A stretch of DNA of 64,000 nucleotides, from contig OX442315.1 in assembly GCA_949358305.1 (NCBI GenBank), positions 2,604,001-2,668,000 of the forward strand. Reading direction: 5' to 3'. Of this stretch, positions 20,788 through 33,000 are shown piece by piece; position 1 is the first letter of the stretch; each line of letters opens with the position of its first letter. The notes below the pieces were generated by a model that did not search any database, was not told the DNA's origin, and saw only the letters and a program-made list of their open reading frames with translations. The stretch comes from Strigamia acuminata (Eukaryota; Arthropoda; Chilopoda; Geophilomorpha; Linotaeniidae). The position numbers were made by a program, and so were the translations under genes.

Positions 20788-21367
20788 TGTGACCGTTTAG
20801 CCACCGTGGCTACTCATGGGGACCCACGTCACTCCACACACTGCTCTCTGGCCCCTGGCCACCCCTCTTGCGAGGTAAACTGGCCCCTTGGGGAAAGAGG
20901 GAGCTGAGTGGTGGGGGAGAAGAGACTGTGAGTCAGAGAGAGAGAGTTTGGACAGCACCGGGTGAGGACGTGTGCTCTTGAGGTCCCTCAGTCAACCTGG
21001 GCAGTGCAGTGCTCCAGTTGACTCTGCTCTTCTCCCATTTGCCACTGTGACGCTCAATGACAGGAAGATGTCCCTGTTGCAGCCTGCATGAGCGGCTACA
21101 TGGGCTGTTAGGTAAGTACCTCAGCAGAATGTATTATGCCAACCGACCACGTCACTAACGGGCAAACCGTCCTGTGAGTGATAGGACGGTTGTAGGTGTA
21201 GTGTGCCCTTTAACACCAGCACTGGTGATGGGTACTCCGACCCCTAGACAACGGATTAAAGGCCAAAACCAACAATCCGGAGTCCCCGTCCCCATTATTA
21301 CTTGAAGGTCCAGTCCCTTCCATAGTAGTCAATCCCCAGATTGCCGTGGGAGAGACGACCCGTCACA
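20788..21367. mobile_element. Solo LTR, 580 bp
   Basis: TGTGACCG...CCCGTCACA with the 4-bp duplication GTGA on both sides (20784-20787, 21368-21371). The empty site is present in repeat S copy 2 near 26605. It is a Ty3/gypsy-type LTR left by LTR-LTR recombination. Confidence 0.88.
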
Positions 21368-21649
21368 GTGATATGGTCTGAATGTTTGGATCAATTCTTG
21401 TGTCCGAAGACTAAAGGAGCTCTTAATGCATTCTGTGTCAGCCTCGATGTGCCCAGATCCAGAGCTCCCAAGCCCTTCCCTTAGGTAAGCTCCAGGAACT
21501 TGGATCGATCTGGGCACAAAGGACCAGTCAAATAATTGCTTTACCTATGCGTTGCTTGTGAGTCACCTGCTTAATATTTACAATGCTTGCCATTGCAACC
21601 TGGTTTGGATGTGGCATGTTCCAATTATTAGAAATTAAAAAAAAAACTC

Positions 21650-22086
21650 ACCTGTAGTTGTAAGTCAGTTGGTATTTTGAAAATTTAATGATTACGGGAA
21701 AATAAAACAAAAATTATACGGAGTATTTTTTTTACAATCTTTGTATTTGTAACACATTTAGAAAAAAATTAGAAATATCCAAACAAATTTGCAACTATCC
21801 GTTTCCAGAAGTCGGATATTAATAATTTCACAATTTATTTTGAATGTATGAAAATTCCATATATTTCTGAAATCTTTGAATGTTCGATTACAGGCATATC
21901 AAAATGTTTAAGGTCCAGTGTATTTCCCTGGTCAAAAATTGATATTGCACTACAAACTCCAATTGACTTAAGCTCTTCTTTCAACACTCTAAAAATATTT
22001 CCCATTGGTTTAAATTATCAAGAGAGATTTCAGAGACGAGACACTCGACATTTAAGTTAAAAAGAAAAGTCTAAAAAGAAACTGTA
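21650..22086 (+). promoter_or_regulatory. Ig2 upstream region
   Basis: Second copy of the conserved Ig upstream block; no separate gene is seen. Confidence 0.35.
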
Positions 22087-23484
22087 ATGCTTGTGAAAAT
22101 GAATATCCTGAACATTATGGCAGTGATTGCATTGGCTGCAGGTATGCCAACAAAATGGTGTCCAATTTCCGTACATATTTTAAATGTTAATATCTAACTT
22201 AACTTTATTTCTCAAGGTGTTACTGCTGAAAAACAAACTGTGCAAGCTGAAAAAGGCGATTCAATGTCATTCACGTGCAGCACAGCGAAAACAACTAAAT
22301 GCGAATTGTATTCGTACACAAACCTCGCAAGATCAGTCGTTAACAGAACCGGAACTGACAATCAACGCTTTCAAATTAGAGATTCCGAGTCTTGCGTCAT
22401 AGAAATTAATAATCTCAAAGAGTACGATTCGGGTTTATTTTATTGCTTCACCGATAATAACCACTCGGAAGTGTTTAATCTTCAGGTCGAAAGTTAGTTC
22501 TGCACAACAAAACAAACAATTCTAACCGCATTGGTAAATTTGTTTCAACTTTTACTACCACCATCCCGCCTGTTTTATAACGGCAGATTGTGGAGAAATA
22601 ATTCAGAAAATTTGATTAATCCAAACGAGCATGGGTACATCGTCTTTAAATGCCAATCAATCGCGCATGAATTACGGTCTTTTGAGTGGTGGAAGGACGG
22701 CCAATTCATGGAAGCAACTCAGAGTATGGACTATTACAGTGACACAGTTTATGAATTTAGGTCAGAGATTGAAGTTCTTTTCGAAAATGGCGAAAAAGAG
22801 AAAGAAATTAAATGCAACATTGTTTCGAAAACGAAAACCGAAATTCTAATTGGAACATTTGGCATACCCTGTGAGTAATATAACAAAAAAAAAATTAATT
22901 GCTAAAATAGTTTTGTTTATCTCTATTATAACAGTTTATTTGTTGCAGATGCCACAAATGAGGTTTTGCTCGAAGACACTTCAGTCATTAAAAACCAAAC
23001 CATTCTAGAAGGCGAAGCGAAGCTAATGGGTTTCCGTTTCCCAAAGACATCTTGATGTAGAAGAAGTCTAAAGATGAGGAATGGCAAGTGGTGTCTGTTG
23101 AATCGTCAATCAATATAACGGATTCAGGAACGTATTTATGTGAAGCACGAAACGAGAATGGAAATGGCACTCAAATGGACACTTATATTACATCCAACAC
23201 ACTGTCGTTTCGAAATTACGGTTGAGTATAATACCGATACATTATTTAACTATTTGAAATCATTTTTTTCAATCGATTATTCTATTATTTTAGACCGAGA
23301 ACTTGCAATCCTGAATCAAATGTATTCTGACTTGAATGCCACTACGGCTGAATTGAAAGCCACTACGGCTGACTTGAAAGCCACTACAGCTGAATTGAAA
23401 GCAACTAAGGGTGAATTGAAAGCCACTACGGCTGAATTGCAGAAAGTCGTAAATCAGTTGCTGCGATCCGGGGATTTGTGTTAA
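22087..23484 (+). pseudogene. Ig2: secreted protein with three Ig domains and a coiled coil, decayed
   Basis: Exons: 22087-22141 (signal peptide), 22217-22492 (Ig1; FTCST...DSGLFYCF), about 22554-22870 (Ig2; FKCQS...WW...IKCNI), 22949-23220 (Ig3; GTYLCEARNENG) and 23294-23484 (coiled coil, ending SGDLC then TAA). Decay signs: the acceptor of intron 2 reads TTTTAC where Ig3 has TTTTAG. Exon 4 has GGT where the first Ig cysteine is expected, a frameshift near 23035, and TAG (about 23058) where a Trp would sit. The stop codon coincides with the start of repeat R, so an original C-terminal domain may have been lost. Secreted Ig-coiled-coil proteins in molluscs (FREPs) have a similar order with a fibrinogen domain, but no such domain is seen here. 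Confidence 0.7.
23336..23443 (+). repeat. 21-bp coding repeat, five copies, heptad coiled coil
   Basis: Units of GCCACTACGGCTGAATTGAA encode (K)ATTAEL heptads with Leu and Ala at core positions. It lies in the last exon of Ig2. A slippage-prone tandem repeat extends the stalk in seven-residue steps. Confidence 0.85.
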
Positions 23485-24314
23485 CTAACTTAAACTAATA
23501 ATAAGTTAAAACCAACTCTCAGGTGAATGCCGTTGATAGGACTTACAATCAAATGTGGCTAAGTGTTGTCTAGGGGGGTTTATTAAATAAACACAAATAA
23601 GATTAAATTCAAATGAACAATAATTTAGTCGGTGTATAAATTATACAATCAATAAATTACAATATTGGAAAAAGCGACTATGTCGCGGAAATAATGAAAT
23701 GTAAAAAGATGGAATAACCGCGTAACGACGGTTACGCGCAACACGCGATTGGCGTGTGCAACAACGGCTTGTGGTTAAGATAGCGGCGACGTCTTCTCTT
23801 CGTTACTCACACGTACGATGGCGGTGGCGGAAACTCCGGACAAGTCAACGGTGGCTCCAGCGACGGCGATGGTTCACGGCGAGCGTCCTTCTCTTCTCCT
23901 CGGCGGTAGTACGCGTAGCAGTGGCGCTGGTACACGCGAACGAAATTGGGATTTCAAGCTTGGCACACTTTGGAGTTGCTCAGTAAATCTGCGCAATTAG
24001 CTCAGTTTGGTGCAACAAAGGATTTTGTTGCACCAAACCTAATTAGCTGTTCACCCCAAATAATTTGGGGTAAAATGTGTTTGGGGAGTTTTTACCCCCC
24101 AGTCACATGACTGAGTCTGGCACACGTCAGACTATTGTGAAATAAAATAAAACACAATTATGTTTTAAGTGGTGATATTTATTTGCTTGCGGTACTAAAG
24201 GCATATTTTTAGAGAGCTGAAAGAGGAAGCAACTGAAATTATGGACACGTACGAAATAAAGTGAGATCACCACACAGTGCAGGATTGATTCTGGATTAAA
24301 TTAGAAAGTAGCTA

Positions 24315-24466
24315 TACAAGCTATAATGAAAATCTATGTCTGCTCGATTTTTAGTATTGCTCTTTTAAGGGCCCAAAAGCTACAATTCACTTTCTACAAG
24401 TAGCACCCACATAAGAATCAAATGCCAAATTTTTTTTTATCAAAACTACGTCACCATCCTTCCCGA
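24315..24466. mobile_element. 152-bp insertion with TAGCTA duplication
   Basis: Present only in R copy 2, flanked by TAGCTA (24309-24314, 24467-24472). No terminal repeats or ORF are seen, so the type is unassigned. Confidence 0.55.
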
Positions 24467-24541
24467 TAGCTAACCAAAATCCAACTATTTGCATAAATAA
24501 ATAACGAATGGGTTTCCTATTGGCAGTGCAGCATGTAAGCG

Positions 24542-25858
24542 TGTGACGATTCTACCTTTTCTACTTTTTGGTAAAGATGAGATAAACCTAACCTACTGAA
24601 ATAAGCTAAACTAATGTCTGCGTGCCAAGTGAAAATACAAAGTGAATAACTTACAAACGATATCGATAAATAGTATTGTTTATTAACAAAGAGTCCGGGT
24701 TCTAAATACACGTGAAATAACGGGAGCAGCGTCTGGTTGGACGTCCTGGGCGGGCCGAGGGATAGGGCTGACTTTCAGCATCGTCACAACTTATCGGAGC
24801 TAGGCCTAGTTTTTGGCCTACGCACGTGGATGCGGAGAATACTCCGCATCGCTTCGAAACTTACATTTCATCGATTAGATCAATCGAAGTATAGAGAATT
24901 AAACAATTCTCTTTAGCTACGGAAAACATAACAGAGAAGCAATTAGTTATTAGTAATAATGTTGGCGGGGACCGTCACAATGGCGCTCAACCATTGCGGG
25001 AGGAAAACCTCCATCCGCCGTAATGCCTTACGATTGAAGGATCGCGTTATCCATGGCCAGGTATTTGTTTGTGCACGACAAGTCGCTGTCGGTGGTACCG
25101 ACCACCGGATAAATATTGTGGAATTTACCAATAACCAAGGCAGTCTGTTTGGGTCGCTAGTCGAGTAACCGGCGGAATCCAACAGGACCGGGTATTTGTT
25201 TAAGTGTGACGAATCGCTTCGGTGGTACCAACCACCGAGTAGTTGTTTAGCGCAAATATTAATATATTGCTCGCGGGCTACCAACCCGGCGTTTCGCAAG
25301 CTGTCGGTTCACGATCCATTTACTGTACTATTTCATACGGACGGACCTTCGCCGTAGCGAATCACCCTGGAGAATCCCCAACCGCGCTGCAATCGCAAGT
25401 CACAAAACATTGGGGTGGGCTTATCAGTTTTCACATAAGATACAAGACCAAACAGAAAACCAAAAGAACCGGAGGTCCGGTGGTCCACCGGAGCTTAAGT
25501 ACTCTTTTAGAACAGAAGGATTGAGCGGTATCGAATCGGACACCAAAATCCATGGATTCCCAGGTCACTTTAGAGATTAGGGAGTCCAGACCTAGCAGAA
25601 GACTTGGTTTAAGAGAGCCCTAATTGGTTCTCTTCAGCGGTAAACATTATTACGGTTATTAATGGAATATTGATTCAATGGAATCAATATCAACTAATAA
25701 AAGATGGTTTAGAGTTATTCAACCCGAAATAATATGTTTAACAACACATTCTTATTATTAATTAGGATTCTCGTAACTTATTCAAAATTACACACTTTTA
25801 GTTCAAATAGCGGCATCTGGCGGTAAATCGCCATTTATACGGTTTTATAACCGTCACA
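24542..25858. mobile_element. Solo LTR, 1317 bp, related to the LTR of element C
   Basis: TGTGACGATT...ACCGTCACA, the same termini as the LTR of element C. The flanking four bases are AGCG and AGTG, a target duplication with one change. R copy 1 shows the empty site (19231). Near the right end it has a GCATCTGGCGG motif as in related LTRs. Confidence 0.82.
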
Positions 25859-26039
25859 AGTGGATTGCCTCATGGCCAGGGGAGGACCACGAGGCATTCA
25901 CGATGGAAAAATCAACACAGAGAACACAGTTTGCGTTTAATAGACTTTATTGCCGCGGTTGTCTAAGGGTTGTGTGTACATTGTGTTTTTGCCTAGGTTG
26001 TTGGGTTGCCCTTCAGCAACCCAACCCAGATTAACCGCT

Positions 26040-26880
26040 AACCACGGGGGCAGTGTGGTCGGAATAACTTTGTGGTGCTTTGGAGGACGGCTCAACGGTC
26101 GCTTCAAGTCTCTGCGGACTCGAGGGCAACCTCGTCAAATATTGCCATCGCCGTATCGCTCTTCATTTCGTCAGCAAGACCAGTCACTCGTTAGACCCGG
26201 CTGTGCGTTTGCAATCACGCATCTGGAGAAACAGACAGTAAAAAGCATTATAATGTTATTTGAATATAAAAAGGGTAAATTGGACTAAATTACCGTACTG
26301 CCTCGAATAAACGCCGGGGCGTTTATTAATTTTTCCGACCCGACCCCCTCCCGGGCGCGTCGGTTTTCGGCGGCGTTTAGTGCACTACACGCCGCCTAGC
26401 CCCGGGCGTTTAATCGAGGCCCGGCGTTGAGATACGCCCGGCGTTAATTCAAGGCAGTACGGTATGCATTTATATAGGAATCTTTGGGTAAAGGAAAAGA
26501 CATGAATATGATTTCAAAGGTTGTTTTAGGCCAATGCAATGTGATCTACGATGGCAAACCACTCTTGTGGTTAGAGCATATGGTAACCAAAGAACATTCA
26601 TGAGTGATATGGTCTGAATGTTTGGATCAATTCTTGTGCCTGAAGACTAAAGGAGCTCTTAATGCATTGAGTGTCAACCTCAATGTGCCCAGATCCAGAG
26701 CTCCCAAGCCCATATGTAGGTTCCAGGAACTTGGACCGATCTGGGCAGAAAGGACAAGTCAAATAATTGTTTACCTATGCGTTGTGAGTCACCTGCTTAA
26801 TATTCAGAATGCTTCCCATTGCAACCTGGTTTGGATGTGGCAGTCTGTTGCAATTATAGGAAATTTAAAAAAAATCAGTT
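26040..26880 (+). repeat. Repeat S, copy 2
   Basis: Continuous with R copy 2, unlike copy 1, where the Ig1 fragment lies between R and S. The order R-S-promoter-Ig here is probably ancestral. It contains the MITE at 26293-26462. Confidence 0.6.
26293..26462. mobile_element. 170-bp GC-rich MITE, TA duplication
   Basis: Termini CCGTACTGCCTCGAATAAAC and its near-complement, flanked by TA. The empty site is visible near 20357. The inside is GC-rich (CCCGGGCG, GGCGTTTA), in contrast to the AT-rich surroundings. Confidence 0.85.
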
Positions 26881-26960
26881 ATTTGGTATTTGAAAATTTA
26901 ATGATTAAGTAAAACTATAATTATATTTTTTTTTACAATCGTTGTATTTACAAACCATAT

Positions 26961-27546
26961 TGTTATGTGGGATTTAGGCCCACTTGAGGCTACCCACACA
27001 ACTGGGATGTGATAGGAAATAAAGAGTCATTTATATAAGATTTCAAATGTCAAATTCTTTTTTATTAGAACCGGACAGCAAAGCTGTTCGATTCCTCTTT
27101 CAAATGGATAAGTTTACACTGTTTACATTGGCACAATTCTTAAACTCAATTGATACAATTATCAAAACATAAATCATATAATAATCTGTTTAAATTATAT
27201 AAACTCTATAAAACACTTTGAATTGAGATGTAATCTGAAATCATTAAATGGTGATTAAATTGATAACATTTTCCGCAGCCGGCCAAGAACAGGCCGACAT
27301 TGGATAGGAGGGATTTGAGTTCACTCTCAAGTGAGAGCCGGAAGAGAACTGTCGAACTTGGGCGGATTCACTTAACAGGAAAGCTCCTGTTACCCCCTTT
27401 AACTAATTGATAAGTCCAGTGACGGGCAATGATGTAATCGATTGCCAACGCCATCTATGGACGAAATTTAGCAACTTTTATCCAAATTATAGCCGAATTA
27501 CGCGCTACGGGTCGTCCGTTGATCAGGACGGCCTGTACGCGTAGCA
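26961..27546. mobile_element. Solo LTR, 586 bp
   Basis: TGTTATGTGG...CGCGTAGCA flanked by ATAT (26957-26960, 27547-27550). It is inserted in the conserved upstream block of Ig3. It contains CGCCATCTATGG. Confidence 0.8.
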
Positions 27547-27675
27547 ATATCCAAACAAATTTCCAACTTTTCATAATTTCACAATTTATTTTTAACTCAT
27601 AAATATATAAAAATTCCATTTTTTTCCCAGTGTGGGTTCACACGAACCGAGATGTTTGACTGATCGATTACACGC

Positions 27676-29091
27676 TGCGGTGGCCCGGATGCCACCGAGA
27701 GGTTTCATTTTATTTTATCGCTTTGAAAATAAGTCAATTTCGAGCGAAAGGAAATAAATAATTCCGAATTTTATTTATTTCATGCATTTAGCAAAAGTTT
27801 GCTTTATTTTATTATTATTTCATATTTTATCTCGAAATAAGTTAATTCGAGTTCAATGTCACCATTTTGTATGTAAATCGAATAAAATATATGCATTTGA
27901 ATTATAAACCAGTTGAATTTATTTTGAGTCTTGAAAGTTGCCAAAATTGGCAGTTTTGTTATTATTTTGTGCCACAAAATAACAGCAGCATAATTGAGCA
28001 ATTAAAAGCTAATTAATAGTTATTTTTAGAACTCTGCCTGTCTGCAGAAAACAGCTGAGTGGGAGGTTGCCAGGGCAACCCACCCACAAGCTAAGCAATA
28101 CAGGAAGTGTTTCCTGCTAATGAGGAAATTTAGCAGAAACACTTCAGTCTTACTTTGAAAACCTTGTTGAAACAACCACGTGAAATTGCATCCAGAAAAA
28201 CCTGAAAACTCTGCTGTGATTTTGTGGCTAATTTGCCAAGATTTTTAAGACTCATCATTTCTTGTAATAGTGAACCCACTATTACGAGATATTTTCTTGT
28301 GATAACCACATTGTTATCACGAGAGCCCGTTTCTTGCAACAACCTGCTTGTTGTTGTGAGATTTCTTTCTTGTCGCTAAACAGGCGACGAGATATTTGTA
28401 TTTTGCCAAGTTTGGCGACCCGCCGTCAAGGTCGTCACTCGTGCCGGCGTGCCGAGTGAGATCCGAGTCGTGGGTGTCGTCCAAGTTGGATTTGTGTAAC
28501 GTAACCGACACGTTTTCGCCACCGTCACGGTCGTCTGTCGCGCCGTCGTGCCGAGCAGAGACCCGAGTCGTGTGGGTAATCGTTTATCGAGGTGATTTAG
28601 TCGTGGGAGTGCGGAAGTTTGTTAGACGTCGTGGGTAAGGAGAACGTCGTCGTAACGAAGATCGAAAAGACGGAGGCGAGAAGGAAATCCAACGTCCGAT
28701 CGCCGTCGGATTTAGAGAGGAACGAAACAGCGTCGAGGACGGAAAACCAGCGCCGTCGCAGCCATCTTCTTTATTTTATTCCTATTTTCCTAATTTCGAT
28801 AAGTATTTTGTTTAGTATTTTGATTATGTTAACGGTAAAAAGTAATGTTAAGAAAGCTTTGTAATTTCGTGTATTATTTGTAATTTAAGTGATTTATTCA
28901 AGACTAAGAATAAATCTCCTGTGAGAATTTAAAAGAGAAGAACATTTGTATTCTTTGAAATTAGTTAGTTAGTTAAATTCACTTAGGCCAATTAGACTAA
29001 ATATAAATTTTAGTGATAGTGAGTTTTGTAAGTCCTATAAACGGCAATCCATAGTGAGTCAGTTTTAGTAATAAGATTCCAGTTCACTTCA
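27676..29091 (+). repeat. Element D 5' LTR
   Basis: TGCGGTGGCCCGG...TTCACTTCA. The 81-codon frame inside (28619-28864), with a hydrophobic C terminus, begins with TTG and is not supported as a gene. Confidence 0.95.
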
Positions 29092-29093
29092 CT

Positions 29094-29115
29094 TGGGGGC
29101 CTGTCCTTTTGAACC
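29094..29115 (+). promoter_or_regulatory. Element D putative primer binding site
   Basis: TGGGGGCCTGTCC begins 2 nt after the LTR. It starts with the complement of CCA, but the spacing to a T-arm does not fit a standard tRNA well, so the tRNA is unassigned. Confidence 0.45.
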
Positions 29116-29190
29116 TTAAGTGGATTTGCATTTTGTGTAAAATTCTAGGGACCTCCAGAATTTTTTTTTGTGAAATCTTGTTAGTTATAA

Positions 29191-29351
29191 GTCTGTTTCC
29201 ACTATTTGTCATCTCGTAATAACCCGAATGAAAGAGATCAACGTTATCAATATAACGATCAGCGTTATTACACGAATGACGAACGTCAAGGTGACGATCC
29301 AAATTACAGAGATCGATCACAACAGAGAAGTAACACGAGACAGCGTGATGA
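29191..29351 (+). pseudogene. gag: Element D gag, 5' fragment
   Basis: An open frame rich in Arg/Asp/Gln/Tyr (RDQRYQYNDQRYYTND) begins after a stop at 29188 and is cut at 29351 by the copia insertion. Codon phase continues exactly at 50231. No in-frame ATG occurs before the break; the first in-frame ATG of the gag frame is at 50496. The start may be non-AUG, spliced, or lost by mutation. Confidence 0.75.
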
Positions 29352-29844
29352 TGTAGCAGAGGAGAGCGGCGCAAACGATTTATTAATCGCGTGGAAGCTG
29401 AATTTGGTGTCGTGTCGCCGACACGAACGATAATGCGACGTGACCAAAACGCAAATTGCCGTGCGCGCAGCAGAAAGTTGCCTATGTGCGCATTAAACGA
29501 ACTAGAAAGCACTGAAGGTGCTCTAAATAATAATGAGGCATTTAAAAACATAAACATTTAATAAAAACAAAGATATTCTTACATATAGAGTCCTTTTCTA
29601 TACAGGAGTGAATGAGTGTGCACATATCCGTGTGCGCGGCCATGTTGGAAGTGATAAAAAGATACAATAGACACCCTCTGGTGTTGGGAAAAATAAACTA
29701 AAACTAACATGATGCAGGCAGCATTATGCCCAATGTTAAATAATGAAATAAATCCTAATAAATACACTAGGCTGCATAATGCAGTAATACTTTAAGAAAT
29801 GCACAAAACAAGTATGGAGGATTGTTTGGCATCGATAAACAACA
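29352..29844 (-). repeat. Element B 3' LTR (493 bp)
   Basis: Intact copy, preceded on the minus strand by a polypurine tract. It contains an AATAAA-like AATTTAATAAA stretch on the plus strand. A 157-codon frame over it is not coding. Confidence 0.95.
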
Positions 29845-29857
29845 ATTTCCCCCTTCG
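29845..29857 (-). promoter_or_regulatory. Element B polypurine tract
   Basis: On the minus strand GAAGGGGGAAAT lies immediately before the 3' LTR, where plus-strand DNA synthesis primes. Confidence 0.85.
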
Positions 29858-30052
29858 ATGGCAAATAGCCGCAAAAATAAAGAATAAGTTAAGGGAAAAA
29901 CTTTAAATGTAACTTTACATAGAACAATAATAATGGAAATAATAATTCGGAACATCGAGCCGGGTACTGTTATATGGATCACTACGGAAGCCCGAAAATT
30001 CCCACTGGAACTCGATGATCCTCACAATTCGGGTAAAACTAAATTAAGAATG

Positions 30053-33000
30053 TCACGATAGGTTGAAATTGAAAATCCGGGAAATCAGGAGACGCAGTTG
30101 AGATGAGCCCAACCATTTGGTAAAAATGTCTGCCACGTTCATTGATCCGGGGACTTTGCGCAATTGAAATGCGCCTGCTGTGTACCATTCCCGAATCCAA
30201 TGAAATTTCACTCGGATATGTTTCGTTTTACTGTTCTCCACGTCATTTGATGTGAATTGGATGGAAGAAAGCGCATCGGAGAACACTAAAGGTGGTGAAG
30301 ATCTATTCAACATCGGGACGGAACTGTAGACGTAATCGAGCCAATACAGCTCCCTGACGCACTCAACGAGGGCGACGAATTCCGCTTCCATCGTTGAGCA
30401 CGCCACGCTGGTCTGTTTTCTACAACTCCATCCGATGGGTACGTTTCCAATATAGGCTATATACCCGCCGAAACTCAAAGAATTGCTGACTTCGGTGGCC
30501 CAGGACGCGTCAGTATATCCCCATAGTTGTCCATTGGAACAATTTGACAGTTCAATTGCATAATCCAAAGTATTGCCTACATAGCGCACAACCTGCATGA
30601 GTGCCTTGATGTGCGTGTGGTTATAACAATTGTTAAACTGTGACAACATTATAACTGGGAATAATATGTCGGGTCGTGTCCTCGATGCGAGGAAGAGAAG
30701 AGAGCCTATTAGTGAGCGATAGGGAAATTCTGGCAAGTCCTCTTTCGACCCTTTGACGAGCGTCGTTCCTGGTGTTACTGGGACCTTAATGAGTTTATCG
30801 GTGACAATTTCAAATTTCTTGAGAATCTTTTGTATGTATGCGCGTTGAATGATGAAGATTCCCTTGGGAGTACGAATGAACTCTACACCTAAGAGTTTCG
30901 TAATTGGTCCTAAATTCACGACATCGAATTTGGTGCTAATGAGAGCAATTAATTGCGTCAGGATGCCATCCGTCGCGTAAAATAGAACTATATCATCGAC
31001 GTATATTAGCATCACGGCGGAAGTTCCGTATATGTACACACAGTTGCATCCTGGTAATCTGCGAAATCCCAAATCGCGCAATGTTTGATCCAGTTTTTCA
31101 AACCATTGGCGCCCGGACTGGTGGAGACCATAGAGCGACTTTATCAGGAGCCATACATGATTTGGATTTGAACATGTTGCGCCAGCTGGAATGCGCATAT
31201 ATACTTTGTGCGCAAGATCGCCGTATAGGTATGCGCACTTCACATCTAAGTGTGCGTCCTTCCACCCTTTAAGCACTACTAGCAGGCAGAAGAATAGGCG
31301 TATGAGAACAAAGTTGACAACAGGGCTAAAAACTTCATCGTAGTCTACACCTAAAGTTTGGCGAAAGCCCTGTGCCACTAATCTGGCGCGATATCTGGCT
31401 GGTTTGCCTAGAGCATCTTCCTTCAGTTTGAAGAGCCACTTGCACCCTAATATGGTTGTATTTTCCGGTTTAGGGACCTCTTCATAGACGCCTCTTTTTG
31501 CAAAAGTGTCTAACTCTTCATTAATGGCTTCCTGCCATTTGGTTGCATCCGGAAATCTTACAGCCTCTGCGTAGCTAGTGGGGTCACGGCGACACAAATG
31601 TACTCTAGGAAGGGGTAGCGGAAGATCCTCTAATTCATATTCCATATTGCCAAAATAAAATAATTCGGGATCATAAGGAATATTGTTCATGTGGCAGAAT
31701 TCCTCAACCTCACCTCTAGATCGTAGTCGGAGTCCTGCTTCTGGGAAATAATAAACATCTGTTTTCAATTTGCCAGGTTCCTGCACTTTGCGCAAATGTT
31801 CCTCTCTTTTCCAGTGTCTACACACTGAATCGCCTCCAACATAACGCCACTTATATGCAGTTGCAGCTCCAGTTGGAGGTGGACCATGGTGCGCTACTGG
31901 ATGGGTTTGTGGCGCATTGCCACGAGAACCTCGACGAGCGTTCACAAAACTCGGAGGTGAACCTGGTGGTGTGTGAGTTGGTGTATTACCAGGTGTGATA
32001 AGTGGGCTTGGCGCTCGAGATATCACTGGAGAAATTATTGGAGATAGGACAGGTGTTGGAATCCTAATTGGAGACCCTGGTGGTGTCCGGGCTTGAGCGC
32101 CTGGCGGAGCTGAATCGTCAGAGTCATAGTCTGTATCGCATTCATCTTCCGAATCCGGAAATTTGGGCCAATCGGTATATTCCAACTCGTCGTCAAATCT
32201 CACTTGCGGTTGTGAAATGCGCAATGGTTCATACATTTGCGACGCTTGATGCGTTTGGTCCAAATCTGGTCCTGTCCACGGTTCCTGTGGACCTCGATAA
32301 TGATTTGAGTGTTTATAGGACTGTCGTTCATCTATTTTGACGTGAATAGACTCGATAACCTTGTTCTCTGTTGGATTCCAGACGCGATAACCTCGCGTTG
32401 TCGTGGCGTATCCAACTAAATAGCCCTCCCAAGCTCGTGGATCCAATTTGTCCCTGCCGGGCGCTGTATGATGAACCCAGCACTTGGAGCCTAACTTGCG
32501 CAGGTGTCTGAGCGAAAGGGCACGTCGTCGCCACAGGATATAGGGCACCTCATTTTTGAGACGAGAATGAGGACACCGGTTCTTTATGTACGAGAAAGTC
32601 ACTGCGAATTCCGCCCAAAGTTCGTTTGGAAGTCCAGTTTCATCTAGTATGGCACGCGTGTAATCCGCCATGGTGCGGTTTATTCGCTCCGCTGTGCCAT
32701 TCATAGCGGGGCTATGTGGATTGGTCCTTTGGGCCTGAATTCCGGTTTCTTTTAAATAGCGGTCAAATTCGTTTGATAAGAATTCCCCTCCTCGGTCTGT
32801 TCGGATGGCCTTGACTCGTTTGCCCGTCACTCGTTCAATTCGTGTGACATAGTCCTTAAAGAGTCCAAACACTTGGGATTTTTGGGCCATCGGAAATATC
32901 CAGGCATAGCGCGTGGCGTCATCGATAATCGTTAACACATAACGCGCGCCTCCGTAGGAAGTCGTTCTTGAAGCTCCCCACACGTCCATGTGTAGGAGAT

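Larger units (their letters stand above)
20135..21640 (+). repeat. Repeat S, copy 1 (with two younger insertions)
   Basis: Matches 26040-26880, beginning GTGCTTTGGAG...CGGCTCAACGGTCGCTT. Outside the hAT-type MITE (20431-20703) and the solo LTR (20788-21367) it is non-coding. Copy 2 lacks these two but has its own GC-rich MITE, so the insertions are younger than the duplication. Confidence 0.65.
23477..26030 (+). repeat. Repeat R, copy 2 (interrupted)
   Basis: Second copy of R, directly after the Ig2 stop. It carries a 152-bp insert at 24315-24466 and a solo LTR at 24542-25858; both empty sites are visible in copy 1. The tail at 25859-26030 includes CCTCATGGCCAGGGGAGGAC. Confidence 0.65.

Noticed and set aside
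28619-28864. 81-residue ORF with a hydrophobic C-terminal segment, present in both LTRs of D
   Set aside because: It starts with TTG, lies within the LTR, and both copies are conserved simply because the LTRs are nearly identical.
29084-29557. 157-residue minus-strand ORF shared with 35700-35954
   Set aside because: It overlaps the copia LTR and the gag of D; the shared part is LTR sequence.
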